A stretch of DNA of 59,710 nucleotides from Candidatus Butyricimonas faecavium (GTDB lineage: Bacteria > Bacteroidota > Bacteroidia > Bacteroidales > Marinifilaceae). Position numbers and translations under genes: made by a program. Numbering within the stretch: the first letter of the stretch is position 1; every line of letters starts with the position of its first letter. The stretch is from contig CALUKD010000023.1 of NCBI GenBank assembly GCA_944321125.1, positions 1 to 59,710 on the forward strand, written 5' to 3'. Shown here piece after piece: positions 18,525 to 27,141 of the stretch. The notes beneath the pieces are model-generated. The model saw only the letters and a program-made list of their open reading frames with translations, did not search any database and was not told the origin of the DNA.

Positions 18525-19094
18525 ATGATGAAAACAATGTACTTTTTAATAATTGCAACAGTTATGGCAACATTTAGCATGAACGCAGAAGCTCAAAAAA
18601 CTTCTAACGGGAAAAAAGTTTTGGTCGCTTACTTCTCACGTAGTGGAAACACGAAAGCAATAGCAAATCATATCAAAGAGTTGACAGGTGGAGATTTATT
18701 CGAAATCCAGACGGCTAAACCATACCCGGCAGACTACCACACTTGCACGGAAGTTGCCAAAAAAGAAAAAAACGACAATGCTCGTCCTGTATTAAAAGAG
18801 AAGGTAAAGAACATGGAAGAATACGACGTCATCTTTATCGGATTCCCAAATTGGTGGGGAACAATGCCCATGCCGATCTTGACATTCTTGGAAAGTTATA
18901 AGTTGGAGGGTAAAATCGTGATTCCGTTCTGCACTCACGGCGGAGGCGGCGAACAAAACTGTTTTAAAGATTTCGTAAAAAACACAAGCAAGGCTACGAA
19001 TAAAAAAGGATTTATCACCAGTGGAGGAGCGGCAAGTTCTGCCCGTCCGCAAGTAGAAAAATGGCTGAAAGAAATTGATATTATAAATAAATAG
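18525..19094 (+). CDS. exported flavodoxin
   Basis: A 189-residue flavodoxin-fold protein with an N-terminal signal peptide (MMKTMYFLIIATVMATFSMN, then AEAQ as the likely cleavage region). The FMN phosphate loop is seen in YFSRSGNTKAIA, and the FMN-stacking region in FPNWWGTMPMP. Most flavodoxins are cytoplasmic; this one should be periplasmic. It is a long-chain-like, flavodoxin_4-type protein. Neighbours are an AraC regulator downstream and a glycosylase on the other strand. Its redox partner is unknown. Confidence 0.85.
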   Translation: MMKTMYFLIIATVMATFSMNAEAQKTSNGKKVLVAYFSRSGNTKAIANHIKELTGGDLFEIQTAKPYPADYHTCTEVAKKEKNDNARPVLKEKVKNMEEYDVIFIGFPNWWGTMPMPILTFLESYKLEGKIVIPFCTHGGGGEQNCFKDFVKNTSKATNKKGFITSGGAASSARPQVEKWLKEIDIINK

Positions 19095-19120
19095 GGGAAA
19101 CCGCTTGGTAATCCCCTTTT
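19093..19120 (+). terminator. likely terminator after the flavodoxin gene
   Basis: AGGGGAAACC pairs imperfectly with GGTAATCCCCT around a GCTT loop and is followed by TTTT. It begins at the flavodoxin stop codon. Confidence 0.55.
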
Positions 19121-19203
19121 CCTTTCTATTAATAGCAAAATAAAAGATAAGAACTGCAAATTGCAACCTGTCCTATAACTTGCTGAAGGCAAATCACCTT
19201 GTC

Positions 19204-20118
19204 ATGACCAACCACACCCAGAAAATAGAATCCATCTGTCAACTTAACACGTTAATTGGGCAAAAAACACGCCATCCACTCCTATGTGTTATTGATCTAG
19301 CCGAGGCCACACGCTTTGACCAACTCTCTATTTCCGGTGATTTTTACACTCTATTCTTTAAACAAGTACAATGCGGAGATTTCAGATACGGTCGCAGATG
19401 CCATGATTTTCAATCTTGTACTCTAGTATTCAAAGCTCCCGGACAAATCATTGACCTCAATCACCATGATCTTCCGGAACAAACCAATATTCTCGGTATC
19501 GCATTCCATCCCAAAGTATTTAACGAAACACCGCTAGTCTGCAAAAAATCCGAATACACGTTTTTCTCCTATCAGGAAAACGAATCCCTTCATTTATCCG
19601 AACGGGAAAAGCAAATCGTTTTAGGATGCATGAGTAATTTTCAAAAAGAGTTGCAACGAGACATCGACCGGTTCAGTCTCCGGTTGTTAGCCGTGCATCT
19701 TGAATTACTCCTAGATTACTGCCTGCGATTTTACGAACGTCAATTTATCACCCGTTGCAATATAAATAATGATATTTTGACGTATTTTAATCAGCTTTTA
19801 GGGCAGTATCTCCAAACAGAACATGAAGTAAAAACCGAATTACGCTCGATCGAATACGTCCACGACCACATTCCTCAATCCCTTGCCTATCTCAGCGACC
19901 TCATACGAGTTGAAACCGGAAAAACACTCCGGGAATACGTACGCCTGAAAAAAATAGACATCGCAAAACTCCTCGTAACAAGCTCGAATAAAACCATTCC
20001 CGAAATTGCACTTGCGTTAGGTTTCCCAAACACCCAAACATTTCTCTGCCTATTTAAAAGACTCGTAGGTTGCTCCCCAAACGAATACAGGCAACAAGGA
20101 GGCAGCAAACCGAATTAG
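19204..20118 (+). CDS. AraC-family transcription regulator
   Basis: A 304-residue regulator from the ATG at 19204. The N-terminal 190 or so residues form a sensor domain with no sure family match. The C-terminal AraC domain (about 205-300) has both helix-turn-helix units: LAYLSDLIRVETGKTLREYV and IPEIALALGFPNTQTFLCLF, ending in GCSPNEYRQQ. It lies 85 bp after the flavodoxin gene and 268 bp before the lysine fermentation operon, so either could be its target; neither is shown. Confidence 0.88.
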   Translation: MTNHTQKIESICQLNTLIGQKTRHPLLCVIDLAEATRFDQLSISGDFYTLFFKQVQCGDFRYGRRCHDFQSCTLVFKAPGQIIDLNHHDLPEQTNILGIAFHPKVFNETPLVCKKSEYTFFSYQENESLHLSEREKQIVLGCMSNFQKELQRDIDRFSLRLLAVHLELLLDYCLRFYERQFITRCNINNDILTYFNQLLGQYLQTEHEVKTELRSIEYVHDHIPQSLAYLSDLIRVETGKTLREYVRLKKIDIAKLLVTSSNKTIPEIALALGFPNTQTFLCLFKRLVGCSPNEYRQQGGSKPN

Positions 20119-20213
20119 CGCACACACCCTTTTCTTTAAAATTGATTTTCAGTGAAATAATTACATTTTCCTAGCCTAAGCGTTGGTTTTTATCTTAAAA
20201 TTTCATAATTTAA

Positions 20214-20235
20214 TACCGCAAATTCTGAGGCGGTA
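20214..20235. other. small inverted repeat between the AraC gene and atoD
   Basis: TACCGC (20214-20219) and GCGGTA (20230-20235) flank a 10-bp spacer, with a T-rich stretch after. It could be a weak terminator of the AraC gene or a regulator binding site upstream of the lysine operon. Confidence 0.3.
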
Positions 20236-20304
20236 ATAAGATTTTATTTTTGACTACGTAAAATGATTCTCAATAAAGAATTATTTCCGTTTTTGTGTTG
20301 AAAA

Positions 20305-20338
20305 TATTTCATTTATTGCCCAAAATGATATAAATTTG
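20305..20338 (+). promoter_or_regulatory. putative promoter of the lysine fermentation operon
   Basis: TAAATTTG at 20331-20338 matches TAnnTTTG, 47 bp before the first ATG. A TTTC at 20307-20310 lies 20 bp upstream as an imperfect -33 element. This is the only good -7 match seen in the 266-bp gap before atoD, which otherwise holds no gene. Confidence 0.4.
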
Positions 20339-20385
20339 ACAAATCAATGCGAATATGTTAAATATTTAACTAAACCAATATAAAA

Positions 20386-21039
20386 ATGCTTCCTATGAGT
20401 AAATTTATTTCTATCGAAGAGGCTGTATCAAAAGTAAAAGATGGCATGACCATCATGGTAGGTGGCTTCCTCGCAAACGGGACCCCTAACAAAATCGTTG
20501 ATGCGTTAGCAAAATCAGGTGTTAAGAACCTGACGTTGATCTGTAATGACACGGCTTACCCGGACAAAGGAGTTGGTCAATTGATTGCCAACAAACAAGT
20601 AAAGAAACTTTTCGTGTCACACATCGGAACCAACCCGCACACGAGCGAACAAATGAATAGCGGAGAGCTTGAAATCGAATTCTGCCCGCAAGGTTCCTTG
20701 GCAGAACGTGTACGTGCCGGAGGTTGCGGACTGGGAGGAATCCTGACTCAAACCGGAATGGGAACCATCGTGGCTGAAGGGAAACAGATCGTTAACGTGG
20801 ATGGCAAAGACTACTTGTTGGAAAAACCGTTGAGAGCCGATATTGCATTGGTTGGTGCCAGCCTTGGAGATAAAGCAGGAAATTTAGTTTACCGGGGAAC
20901 ATCTCAAAATTTCAACCCGTTAATGGCATCTGCCGCAGACTTGGTAATTGCCGAAATTAATGAACTGGTTGAAGTGGGTGAAATCGCCGCAGAGAACGTG
21001 AAGACGCCATCCATCATGGTGGACTTCATTGTTAAATAA
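20386..21039 (+). CDS. atoD: acetate/butyryl CoA:acetoacetate CoA-transferase, alpha subunit
   Basis: A 217-residue class I CoA-transferase alpha subunit. It has DGMTIMVGGFLANGTP near the N-terminus and the family segment PQGSLAERVRAGGCGLGG. With AtoA it moves CoA from butyryl-CoA to acetoacetate, releasing butyrate and returning acetoacetyl-CoA. An ATG three codons later (20395, MSKFIS) matches the family start better and may be the real one. It opens the operon, while its beta subunit lies about 10 kb downstream; the two genes are usually adjacent. Confidence 0.88.
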   Translation: MLPMSKFISIEEAVSKVKDGMTIMVGGFLANGTPNKIVDALAKSGVKNLTLICNDTAYPDKGVGQLIANKQVKKLFVSHIGTNPHTSEQMNSGELEIEFCPQGSLAERVRAGGCGLGGILTQTGMGTIVAEGKQIVNVDGKDYLLEKPLRADIALVGASLGDKAGNLVYRGTSQNFNPLMASAADLVIAEINELVEVGEIAAENVKTPSIMVDFIVK

Positions 21040-21109
21040 TTGACGATTTATGATTTTTGATTAAAAAATCATTATATCACCCGATTAATAAAATTTAAAA
21101 TTCAAGGAA

Positions 21110-21496
21110 ATGGAAAAATCAATGATAAGGTTAAGAATGAGTGCAAAAGACGCTCATTACGGAGGTAATTTAGTTGACGGCGCACACATGGTACATTTGT
21201 TCGGAGACGTGGCCACAGAATTATTAATCATGCATGATGGTGACGAGGGTTTGTTTGTTGCCTATGATAACGTGGAGTTCCTAGCTCCTGTTTATGCCGG
21301 AGATTATATCGAGGCTACCGGGGAGATCGTGAAAGTAGGAAATACCTCTAGGAAAATGGTTTTCGAGGCAAAAAAAGTAATCGCTGCCAGACCTGACATA
21401 TCTGCTTCGGCTGCAGATGTATTGGAAGAACCAATCGTGGTTTGCCGTGCAAGCGGAACCTGCGTGGTGAAAAAAGAAGACCAGAGAAAGAAATAA
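21110..21496 (+). CDS. kal: 3-aminobutyryl-CoA ammonia-lyase
   Basis: A 128-residue hotdog-fold enzyme starting [19 protein letters not shown], the signature of Kal in lysine fermenters. It removes ammonia from L-3-aminobutyryl-CoA to give crotonyl-CoA. [19 protein letters not shown] and the [16 protein letters not shown] strand are typical of the thioesterase-like fold. It is placed between atoD and kce, in the usual company. Since it makes crotonyl-CoA directly, the pathway needs no crotonase or 3-hydroxybutyryl-CoA dehydrogenase. Confidence 0.92.
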   Translation: MEKSMIRLRMSAKDAHYGGNLVDGAHMVHLFGDVATELLIMHDGDEGLFVAYDNVEFLAPVYAGDYIEATGEIVKVGNTSRKMVFEAKKVIAARPDISASAADVLEEPIVVCRASGTCVVKKEDQRKK

Positions 21497-21510
21497 TTTA
21501 AATTATTATT

Positions 21511-22338
21511 ATGGAGAAATTAATTATCACAGCAGCCATTTGCGGGGCAGAAGTTACCAAAGAACAAAACCCTGCCGTTCCTTATACAGTAGAGGAGATT
21601 GTAAGAGAAGCAAAATCCGCTGTAGACGCAGGCGCAGCTATTGTTCACCTTCACGTTCGTGAAGATGACGGTACCCCAACCCAAAGCAAAGCACGCTTCA
21701 AAGAGTGTATCGACGCTATTTATAAGGTATGCCCGGACGTTATCTTGATCCCCTCTACCGGAGGAGCCGTGGGAATGACCGCAGAAGAACGTCTTCAGCC
21801 AACAGAATTATTCCCCGAAATGGCAACTCTGGATTGTGGTACTTGTAACTTCGGAGACGAGGTTTTCGAGAATACCATGCCTATGATGAGAGATTTCGGA
21901 AAGAGAATGATCGAAAACAATATCAAACCGGAATATGAATGTTTCGAAATGGGACATCTTGACACCGTATTAACCATGGCTAAAAAAGGTCAGGTTCCCG
22001 GAGCCCCGATGCAGTTCAATTTCGTACTCGGTGTTCCCGGATGTACCCCTGCCACGGTACCGAATCTTTGCTGGCTTGTAAATGCAATTCCCGCAGGTTC
22101 AACGTGGACAGCCACTGGAATCGGTCGTCATGCCTTTACTCTTGCAGCTCCCGCTATTGCCATGGGTGGTAACGTGAGAGTAGGTTTTGAAGACAATCTT
22201 TACTTGGAAAAAGGTGTGTTAGCTAAATCCAATGGAGAATTAGTTGCAAAAGTAGTTCGTATTGCCAAAGAATTAGGCCGTCCGATCGCTACTTCCGCAG
22301 AAGCAAGAGAAATTTTAGGATTAAAACCTTTAAAATAA
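21511..22338 (+). CDS. kce: 3-keto-5-aminohexanoate cleavage enzyme
   Basis: A 275-residue DUF849/BKACE-family enzyme. The zinc histidines are in VHLHVRED (His46 and His48), and Glu227 in RVGFEDNLY is the likely third ligand. LIPSTGGAVGMT is also conserved. Kce condenses 5-amino-3-oxohexanoate with acetyl-CoA and splits off acetoacetate, leaving L-3-aminobutyryl-CoA. It is 14 bp after kal and 32 bp before kdd, the expected pathway order. Confidence 0.93.
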   Translation: MEKLIITAAICGAEVTKEQNPAVPYTVEEIVREAKSAVDAGAAIVHLHVREDDGTPTQSKARFKECIDAIYKVCPDVILIPSTGGAVGMTAEERLQPTELFPEMATLDCGTCNFGDEVFENTMPMMRDFGKRMIENNIKPEYECFEMGHLDTVLTMAKKGQVPGAPMQFNFVLGVPGCTPATVPNLCWLVNAIPAGSTWTATGIGRHAFTLAAPAIAMGGNVRVGFEDNLYLEKGVLAKSNGELVAKVVRIAKELGRPIATSAEAREILGLKPLK

Positions 22339-22370
22339 TCGATTTATAAATTTTCAAATTTAATTATACT

Positions 22371-23414
22371 ATGCAAAAGAAAGGAAATAAATACGGAACC
22401 CACCGTGTAATCGAACCGAAGGGAGTATTACCACAACCCGCCAACAAGATTGATAATAACATGGACGAGATCTATGACAACGAGATCTTGATCGATGTTC
22501 AAACTTTAAATATCGACTCGGCTAGTTTTACCCAAATTGAGCAACAAGCCGGAGGCGATAAAGCAAAGATCGCTGAAATCATGATGGACATTGTTGCAAA
22601 ACAAGGAAAACATCGGAACCCGGTAACCGGATCTGGCGGTATGTTGTTAGGTACGGTTGAGAAAATCGGTGATGCATTGAAAGGTAAAATCGATTTGAAA
22701 GAAGGTGATAAAATCGCTACGTTGGTATCTCTTTCTTTGACTCCGCTTCGTATTGACAAGATTAAAGATATTCGTCCGGACATCGACCAAGTAGACATCG
22801 ATGGTAAAGCAATCCTTTTCGAAAGTGGTATCTATGCCAAGATTCCGGCAGACCTTCCTGAAAACTTGGCCTTGTCTGCACTAGACGTAGCCGGGGCTCC
22901 TGCTCAAACCGCTAAATTGGTTAAACCGGGTGATACTGTGTTAATTATCGGAGCTGGTGGTAAATCAGGTATGTTGTGCTGCTATGAGGCTAAAAAACGT
23001 GCAGGCGTTACCGGTAAAGTAATCGGTTTATGCCACAGCCAGAAGAGTACCGAACGTTTACAGAAACTTGGTTTCTGCGATTATGTATTCTCTGCCGATG
23101 CAACTCAACCTGTTCCGGTAATGGAGAAAATCGAGGAATTGACCAACGGCGAAATGTGCGACGTTACGATCAACAACGTGAACATTCCCGATACGGAAAT
23201 GACTTCTATCCTTTGTACGAAAAACACAGGTATCGTTTACTTCTTCTCCATGGCAACCAGCTTCACGAAAGCTGCTCTCGGGGCAGAAGGTGTTGGTAGC
23301 GACGTAACCATGATCGTTGGTAACGGTTACACGAAAGGACACGCAGAGATCACTCTTCAAGAACTGAGAGAAAGCGAAGCTCTGAGAAAGATCTTTACTG
23401 AACTTTACGCTTAA
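22371..23414 (+). CDS. kdd: L-erythro-3,5-diaminohexanoate dehydrogenase, copy 1
   Basis: A 347-residue dehydrogenase of the Kdd family. It starts KYGTHRVIEPKGVLPQPA and has the Rossmann NAD loop GAGGKSGMLCCYEAKK. It oxidatively deaminates 3,5-diaminohexanoate to 5-amino-3-oxohexanoate with NAD(P)+. A full-length homologue follows at once. Copy 1 carries a slightly longer N-terminal insertion (NNMDEIYDNE) than copy 2. Confidence 0.92.
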   Translation: MQKKGNKYGTHRVIEPKGVLPQPANKIDNNMDEIYDNEILIDVQTLNIDSASFTQIEQQAGGDKAKIAEIMMDIVAKQGKHRNPVTGSGGMLLGTVEKIGDALKGKIDLKEGDKIATLVSLSLTPLRIDKIKDIRPDIDQVDIDGKAILFESGIYAKIPADLPENLALSALDVAGAPAQTAKLVKPGDTVLIIGAGGKSGMLCCYEAKKRAGVTGKVIGLCHSQKSTERLQKLGFCDYVFSADATQPVPVMEKIEELTNGEMCDVTINNVNIPDTEMTSILCTKNTGIVYFFSMATSFTKAALGAEGVGSDVTMIVGNGYTKGHAEITLQELRESEALRKIFTELYA

Positions 23415-23425
23415 TAAGTTAAGAT

Positions 23426-23465
23426 TTATGATTTACGATTGGAGATTTTCAATCGTAAATCATAA
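23426..23465. repeat. intergenic hairpin between the two kdd genes
   Basis: A perfect 16-bp inverted repeat, TTATGATTTACGATTG (23426-23441) and CAATCGTAAATCATAA (23450-23465), with an 8-base loop. No T run follows, so it is more likely an mRNA-stability or processing element than a terminator. Confidence 0.7.
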
Positions 23466-23501
23466 TTTAAAATCACAAATCATTAAATCACAAATTATTT
23501 G

Positions 23502-24539
23502 ATGAACAAGGGTTGCAGATACGGAACACACAGGGTAATTACTCCGGAAGGAACACTTCCGCAACCGGCATTAAAGCTGGATAACACGATGAGCATTTAT
23601 GACAACGAATTGTTGATCGACGTGCAAACATTAAACATTGATTCGGCCAGTTACACGCAGATAAAAAATGCTTGTAACGGGAATGCAGACAAAATGAAAG
23701 AGATGATTCTTTCTATCGTGGAAGAAAGAGGTAAAATGCAAAATCCTGTTACCGGATCGGGCGGTATGCTAATCGGAACGGTGAAAGAGATCGGGTCCAA
23801 TTTCCCGGACAAATCACTGAAGATCGGAGACAAAATTGCCACGCTGGTTTCCTTATCCTTGACTCCATTGCAAATAAACAAAATCAAACATCTTGATCCG
23901 GCATCGGATCAGGTAGACGTGGACGCACAAGCGATCCTATTTGAAAGCGGTTTATACGCCGTACTACCGAATGATATTCCTGAAAAATTGGCATTAGCCG
24001 TATTGGATGTGGCTGGAGCCCCGGCTCAAGTGGCCCGTTTGGTAAAAGAAGGAGATACGGTATGTATCATCGGAGGGGGAGGAAAGTCTGGAGTACTTTG
24101 TTGCTACCAAGCCATGAAAAACGTCGGACCTTACGGAAAGGTCATCGTGGTGGAATACTCGGAAGAGAATGCCCGAAGAATTAAAGATATGAATCTCGCC
24201 ACTCACGTTATTGTCGCTGATGCGACAAAAGTGATGGATGTGTATAAAAAAGTGACAGCAATTGCAGGGGAAAGAGGTTGTGAGGTAACGATTAACAATG
24301 TAAACGTACCTTCGACAGAAATGACCTCGATTCTCGTCACGAAAGGACAAGGATGCGTTTATTTCTTCTCTATGGCGACCAGCTTCACGAAAGCTGCATT
24401 GGGAGCCGAAGGAGTAGGAAAAGATATAAATTTAATCGTAGGAAACGGATACGCCAAAGGACATGCCGAACTGACATTGAATATCATTCGAGAGTCCGAG
24501 GAAATCCGAGAACTATTTAACAGATTGTATGTGAAATAA
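23502..24539 (+). CDS. kdd: L-erythro-3,5-diaminohexanoate dehydrogenase, copy 2
   Basis: A 345-residue second Kdd from the ATG at 23502 (a TTG codon just before it is also in frame). It aligns end to end with copy 1: RYGTHRVITPEGTLPQPA, IDVQTLNIDSAS, NPVTGSGGM and the NAD loop GGGGKSGVLCCYQAMK are all kept, and SMATSFTKAALGAEGVG near the end is identical. Both copies look intact, with no premature stop. It may differ in cofactor use, form a heteromer with copy 1, or simply raise dosage. Confidence 0.88.
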   Translation: MNKGCRYGTHRVITPEGTLPQPALKLDNTMSIYDNELLIDVQTLNIDSASYTQIKNACNGNADKMKEMILSIVEERGKMQNPVTGSGGMLIGTVKEIGSNFPDKSLKIGDKIATLVSLSLTPLQINKIKHLDPASDQVDVDAQAILFESGLYAVLPNDIPEKLALAVLDVAGAPAQVARLVKEGDTVCIIGGGGKSGVLCCYQAMKNVGPYGKVIVVEYSEENARRIKDMNLATHVIVADATKVMDVYKKVTAIAGERGCEVTINNVNVPSTEMTSILVTKGQGCVYFFSMATSFTKAALGAEGVGKDINLIVGNGYAKGHAELTLNIIRESEEIRELFNRLYVK

Positions 24540-24669
24540 AAATGTAGAATTTAGAATTTAAAATTTAGAACAAGCTATTTTTTAATTTAAAATCAAAAAG
24601 CTGGAGGCGCTTACTGCGCACTAGGACAATTAAAATTTAAAATCTAAAATTCAAAATAAATAAACTGAG
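24540..24669. repeat. AT-rich intergenic repeat upstream of kamA
   Basis: Repeated units such as GAATTTAAAATTTAGAA and AATTAAAATTTAAAATC flank a short GC-rich core with a GGCGC/GCGC mini-hairpin near 24607-24620. The same AT-rich units appear in other gaps of this window. Confidence 0.5.
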
Positions 24670-25914
24670 ATGGCTGAAAGCAGACGAAAAGAATTTTTTC
24701 CAGAAGTAACAGATGAACAATGGAATGACTGGAAATGGCAAGTGAAAAACAGAATTGAGACTGTGGATCAATTAAAAAAATATCTTGATCTGGATCCCAG
24801 CGAAGAAGAGGGTATTCGCAATGCATTAAAAATGTTGAGAATGGCAATCACCCCGTATTATTTAAGTTTAATCGACAAGAACAATCCACATTGTCCGATT
24901 CGCAAACAAGCGGTTCCTTCTGCCTTGGAGCTACACAAAGCAAGTGCAGACTTGGAAGACCCGTTACACGAAGACAGCGATTCTCCCGTACCGGGATTAA
25001 CTCATCGGTATCCGGACCGGGTGTTATTCTTGATCACGGATCAATGTTCCATGTATTGCCGTCATTGTACCCGCAGACGTTTTGCCGGACAAAAGGACAG
25101 TGCCTCCCCGACCGAACGCATTGATAAATGTATCGAATACATCGCCAAGACTCCACAAGTAAGAGACGTGCTGTTATCCGGTGGTGACGCATTGTTGGTA
25201 AGCGACGATCGTTTGGAATACATCATCAGCCGCTTAAGAGCCATCCCTCACGTGGAAATCATCCGTATCGGTAGCCGTACCCCGGTAGTATGCCCGCAAA
25301 GAATTACTCCGGAGTTGGTGAATATGCTGAAAAAATATCACCCGATCTGGTTAAATACTCACTTCAACCACCCGAATGAAATCACGGAAGAATCAGCTGC
25401 CGCTTGCGCTCGTTTGGCGGACGCAGGTATCCCGTTAGGAAACCAGACCGTATTATTGAGAGGAATCAACGATTGTACCTACGTGATGAAAAAATTGATG
25501 CACGGATTAGTAAAAATGCGTGTTCGTCCGTACTACATCTATCAATGTGACCTTTCCATGGGTATCGAGCATTTCCGTACTCCGGTTTCCAAAGGTATCG
25601 AAATCATCGAGAACTTACGCGGACACACTTCCGGATATGCTGTTCCCACGTTCGTGGTTGACGCCCCCGGTGGTGGAGGTAAGACTCCGGTAATGCCGAA
25701 CTACGTGATCTCACAATCTCCGAACCGTGTTGTACTGAGAAACTACGAAGGTGTTATCACCACCTACACGGAACCGACAGATTACAAGGAAGAGTGCCAC
25801 TGTCCGGAATGTGAGCAAGCTCGCAAAGAAGGTGTTGCTGCCCTGTTACATGGCGATATGCTCTCTATCGAACCGAAACATCTGGCTCGTAACGAGAGAA
25901 ATCATCACGAATAA
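24670..25914 (+). CDS. kamA: lysine 2,3-aminomutase
   Basis: A 414-residue radical SAM enzyme converting L-lysine to L-beta-lysine. The cluster cysteines are Cys126, Cys130 and Cys133 in CSMYCRHC. The PLP lysine is Lys338 in APGGGGKTP. Asp294 (CDLSMG) and Asp331 (VVDAPG) match the two aspartates known to bind the substrate amine in the clostridial enzyme. The C-terminal CHCPEC together with Cys269 fits the zinc site of that enzyme. It is the first step of the pathway; kamB, kamC, kamD and kamE follow. Confidence 0.96.
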   Translation: MAESRRKEFFPEVTDEQWNDWKWQVKNRIETVDQLKKYLDLDPSEEEGIRNALKMLRMAITPYYLSLIDKNNPHCPIRKQAVPSALELHKASADLEDPLHEDSDSPVPGLTHRYPDRVLFLITDQCSMYCRHCTRRRFAGQKDSASPTERIDKCIEYIAKTPQVRDVLLSGGDALLVSDDRLEYIISRLRAIPHVEIIRIGSRTPVVCPQRITPELVNMLKKYHPIWLNTHFNHPNEITEESAAACARLADAGIPLGNQTVLLRGINDCTYVMKKLMHGLVKMRVRPYYIYQCDLSMGIEHFRTPVSKGIEIIENLRGHTSGYAVPTFVVDAPGGGGKTPVMPNYVISQSPNRVVLRNYEGVITTYTEPTDYKEECHCPECEQARKEGVAALLHGDMLSIEPKHLARNERNHHE

Positions 25915-25920
25915 AATAAT

Positions 25921-25985
25921 AAAGTGATTCCGTGATTTCCGATTAAGTGATTTAATCTCTTCTCCGAAAATCACAGAATCACTTT
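25921..25985. repeat. intergenic inverted repeat after kamA
   Basis: AAAGTGATTCCGTGATTTCC (25921-25940) is matched at 18 of 20 positions by the reverse complement of 25966-25985. No T run follows. It belongs to the same class as the hairpin between the kdd genes. Confidence 0.65.
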
Positions 25986-26006
25986 ATCAATAATCATCAA
26001 TAGCCA

Positions 26007-27029
26007 ATGTTTATCGAGGAGATTCTAAAATACAACAGTATAGCAATCGTGGGTCTGGCCAAAAATGCCGGAAAAACGGAATGCTTGAACTATATTCTTC
26101 GGAAAGTGAAGAATACGGGAAAGCGTTTCGCCCTTACCTCAATAGGCATCGATGGGGAAAACAGAGATCAGGTTTGCCAAACGCCCAAACCGGAAATTGA
26201 AATCTTCGAAGACATGATTTTCATCACGTCTGAGATGCATTACCGGTCCAAACGTCTGGTGGCAGAGATCATGGATGTCAGCACACAACAAACCTCGTTA
26301 GGACGTCTGGTAACCGCCAGAGCTGTCAGTTCGGGGAAAGCCTTGTTATCAGGGCCTGCCGACACGGGATCATTAAAAGCCCTCATCCAAGGGATGAAAC
26401 GTTTTGACGTGGACACCACCATTGTTGACGGAGCTCTCTCCCGACTCAGTCTCAGCTCTCCGGCTGTGACGGAAGCCATGGTGTTAGCCACGGGAGCCGC
26501 AGTATCCTGTAATATTCCTCAACTGGTTAGAAAAACAAAATACGTGTATGACCTCATTTGCTTGGAGACAGCAGAACCGGAGATGATCCGGCAACTGATT
26601 GACATCGAGCAAGGCATATGGTCCATTGACGAAAACGGGAAAGTTCACGATCTGAACATTCCTTCCGTGTTTATGCTTGAAAATAACAAAGACGAAGTTT
26701 TCAAGTACGGGAACACGTTATACGTGGCAGGCGCCATCAGTGACAAATTATTGCAATTCTTACGGCAACAGAAACAAATCAAGGAGATCACTCTGATCAT
26801 CCGTGATTTCACCAAAATGTTCGCCTCCATGGAAACATACTATGCTTTCCTCAAAAAAGGCGGAACCATGAAGGTATTGCAAAAAAGTAAACTATTGGCT
26901 GTTTGTATCAATCCCCAATCCCCGGAAGGATATTGTCTGGATTCCGACGAACTGAGAATAGCCATGCAAGAGAGCTTGGGCATTCCTGTTTATGACGTCA
27001 AGAGAATTGAAAATCAATTAATTCAGTGA
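26007..27029 (+). CDS. kamB: KamB, P-loop protein of the lysine aminomutase operon
   Basis: A 340-residue protein at the usual kamB position between kamA and kamC. The N-terminus has a P-loop-like AIVGLAKNAGKTE (residues 13-25), with the first glycine one place out of the classical GxxxxGKT spacing. IVDGALSRLSLSSP in the middle resembles a Walker B or switch region. No membrane segment or metal site is seen. I know of no demonstrated function for the family. Its partner KamC is also an ATPase-type protein, so the pair may help load or reactivate the B12-dependent KamDE, or act on KamA. This is inference. The symbol rests on gene order and recall of the family. Confidence 0.7.
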   Translation: MFIEEILKYNSIAIVGLAKNAGKTECLNYILRKVKNTGKRFALTSIGIDGENRDQVCQTPKPEIEIFEDMIFITSEMHYRSKRLVAEIMDVSTQQTSLGRLVTARAVSSGKALLSGPADTGSLKALIQGMKRFDVDTTIVDGALSRLSLSSPAVTEAMVLATGAAVSCNIPQLVRKTKYVYDLICLETAEPEMIRQLIDIEQGIWSIDENGKVHDLNIPSVFMLENNKDEVFKYGNTLYVAGAISDKLLQFLRQQKQIKEITLIIRDFTKMFASMETYYAFLKKGGTMKVLQKSKLLAVCINPQSPEGYCLDSDELRIAMQESLGIPVYDVKRIENQLIQ

Positions 27030-27034
27030 TTGGC

Positions 27035-27110
27035 GATTCAATGATTTTGTAATTATAAAAAAAGCGAGAGCCTATGCAGAAGGAATCACTTAATCGAGAA
27101 TCATGGAATC
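27035..27110. repeat. intergenic inverted repeat between kamB and kamC
   Basis: GATTCAATGATT (27035-27046) pairs with AATCATGGAATC (27099-27110) with one mismatch, and there are further GATT/AATC repeats between. It is the same class as the repeats near 23440 and 25950. Confidence 0.5.
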
Positions 27111-27141
27111 ACAGAATTAATAAAATCTAAAATTAAAAAAG

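Noticed and set aside
23426-23465. Terminator splitting the lysine operon between the kdd genes
   Set aside because: The stem is strong, but no T run follows and the pathway genes continue on the same strand; a processing element is more likely.
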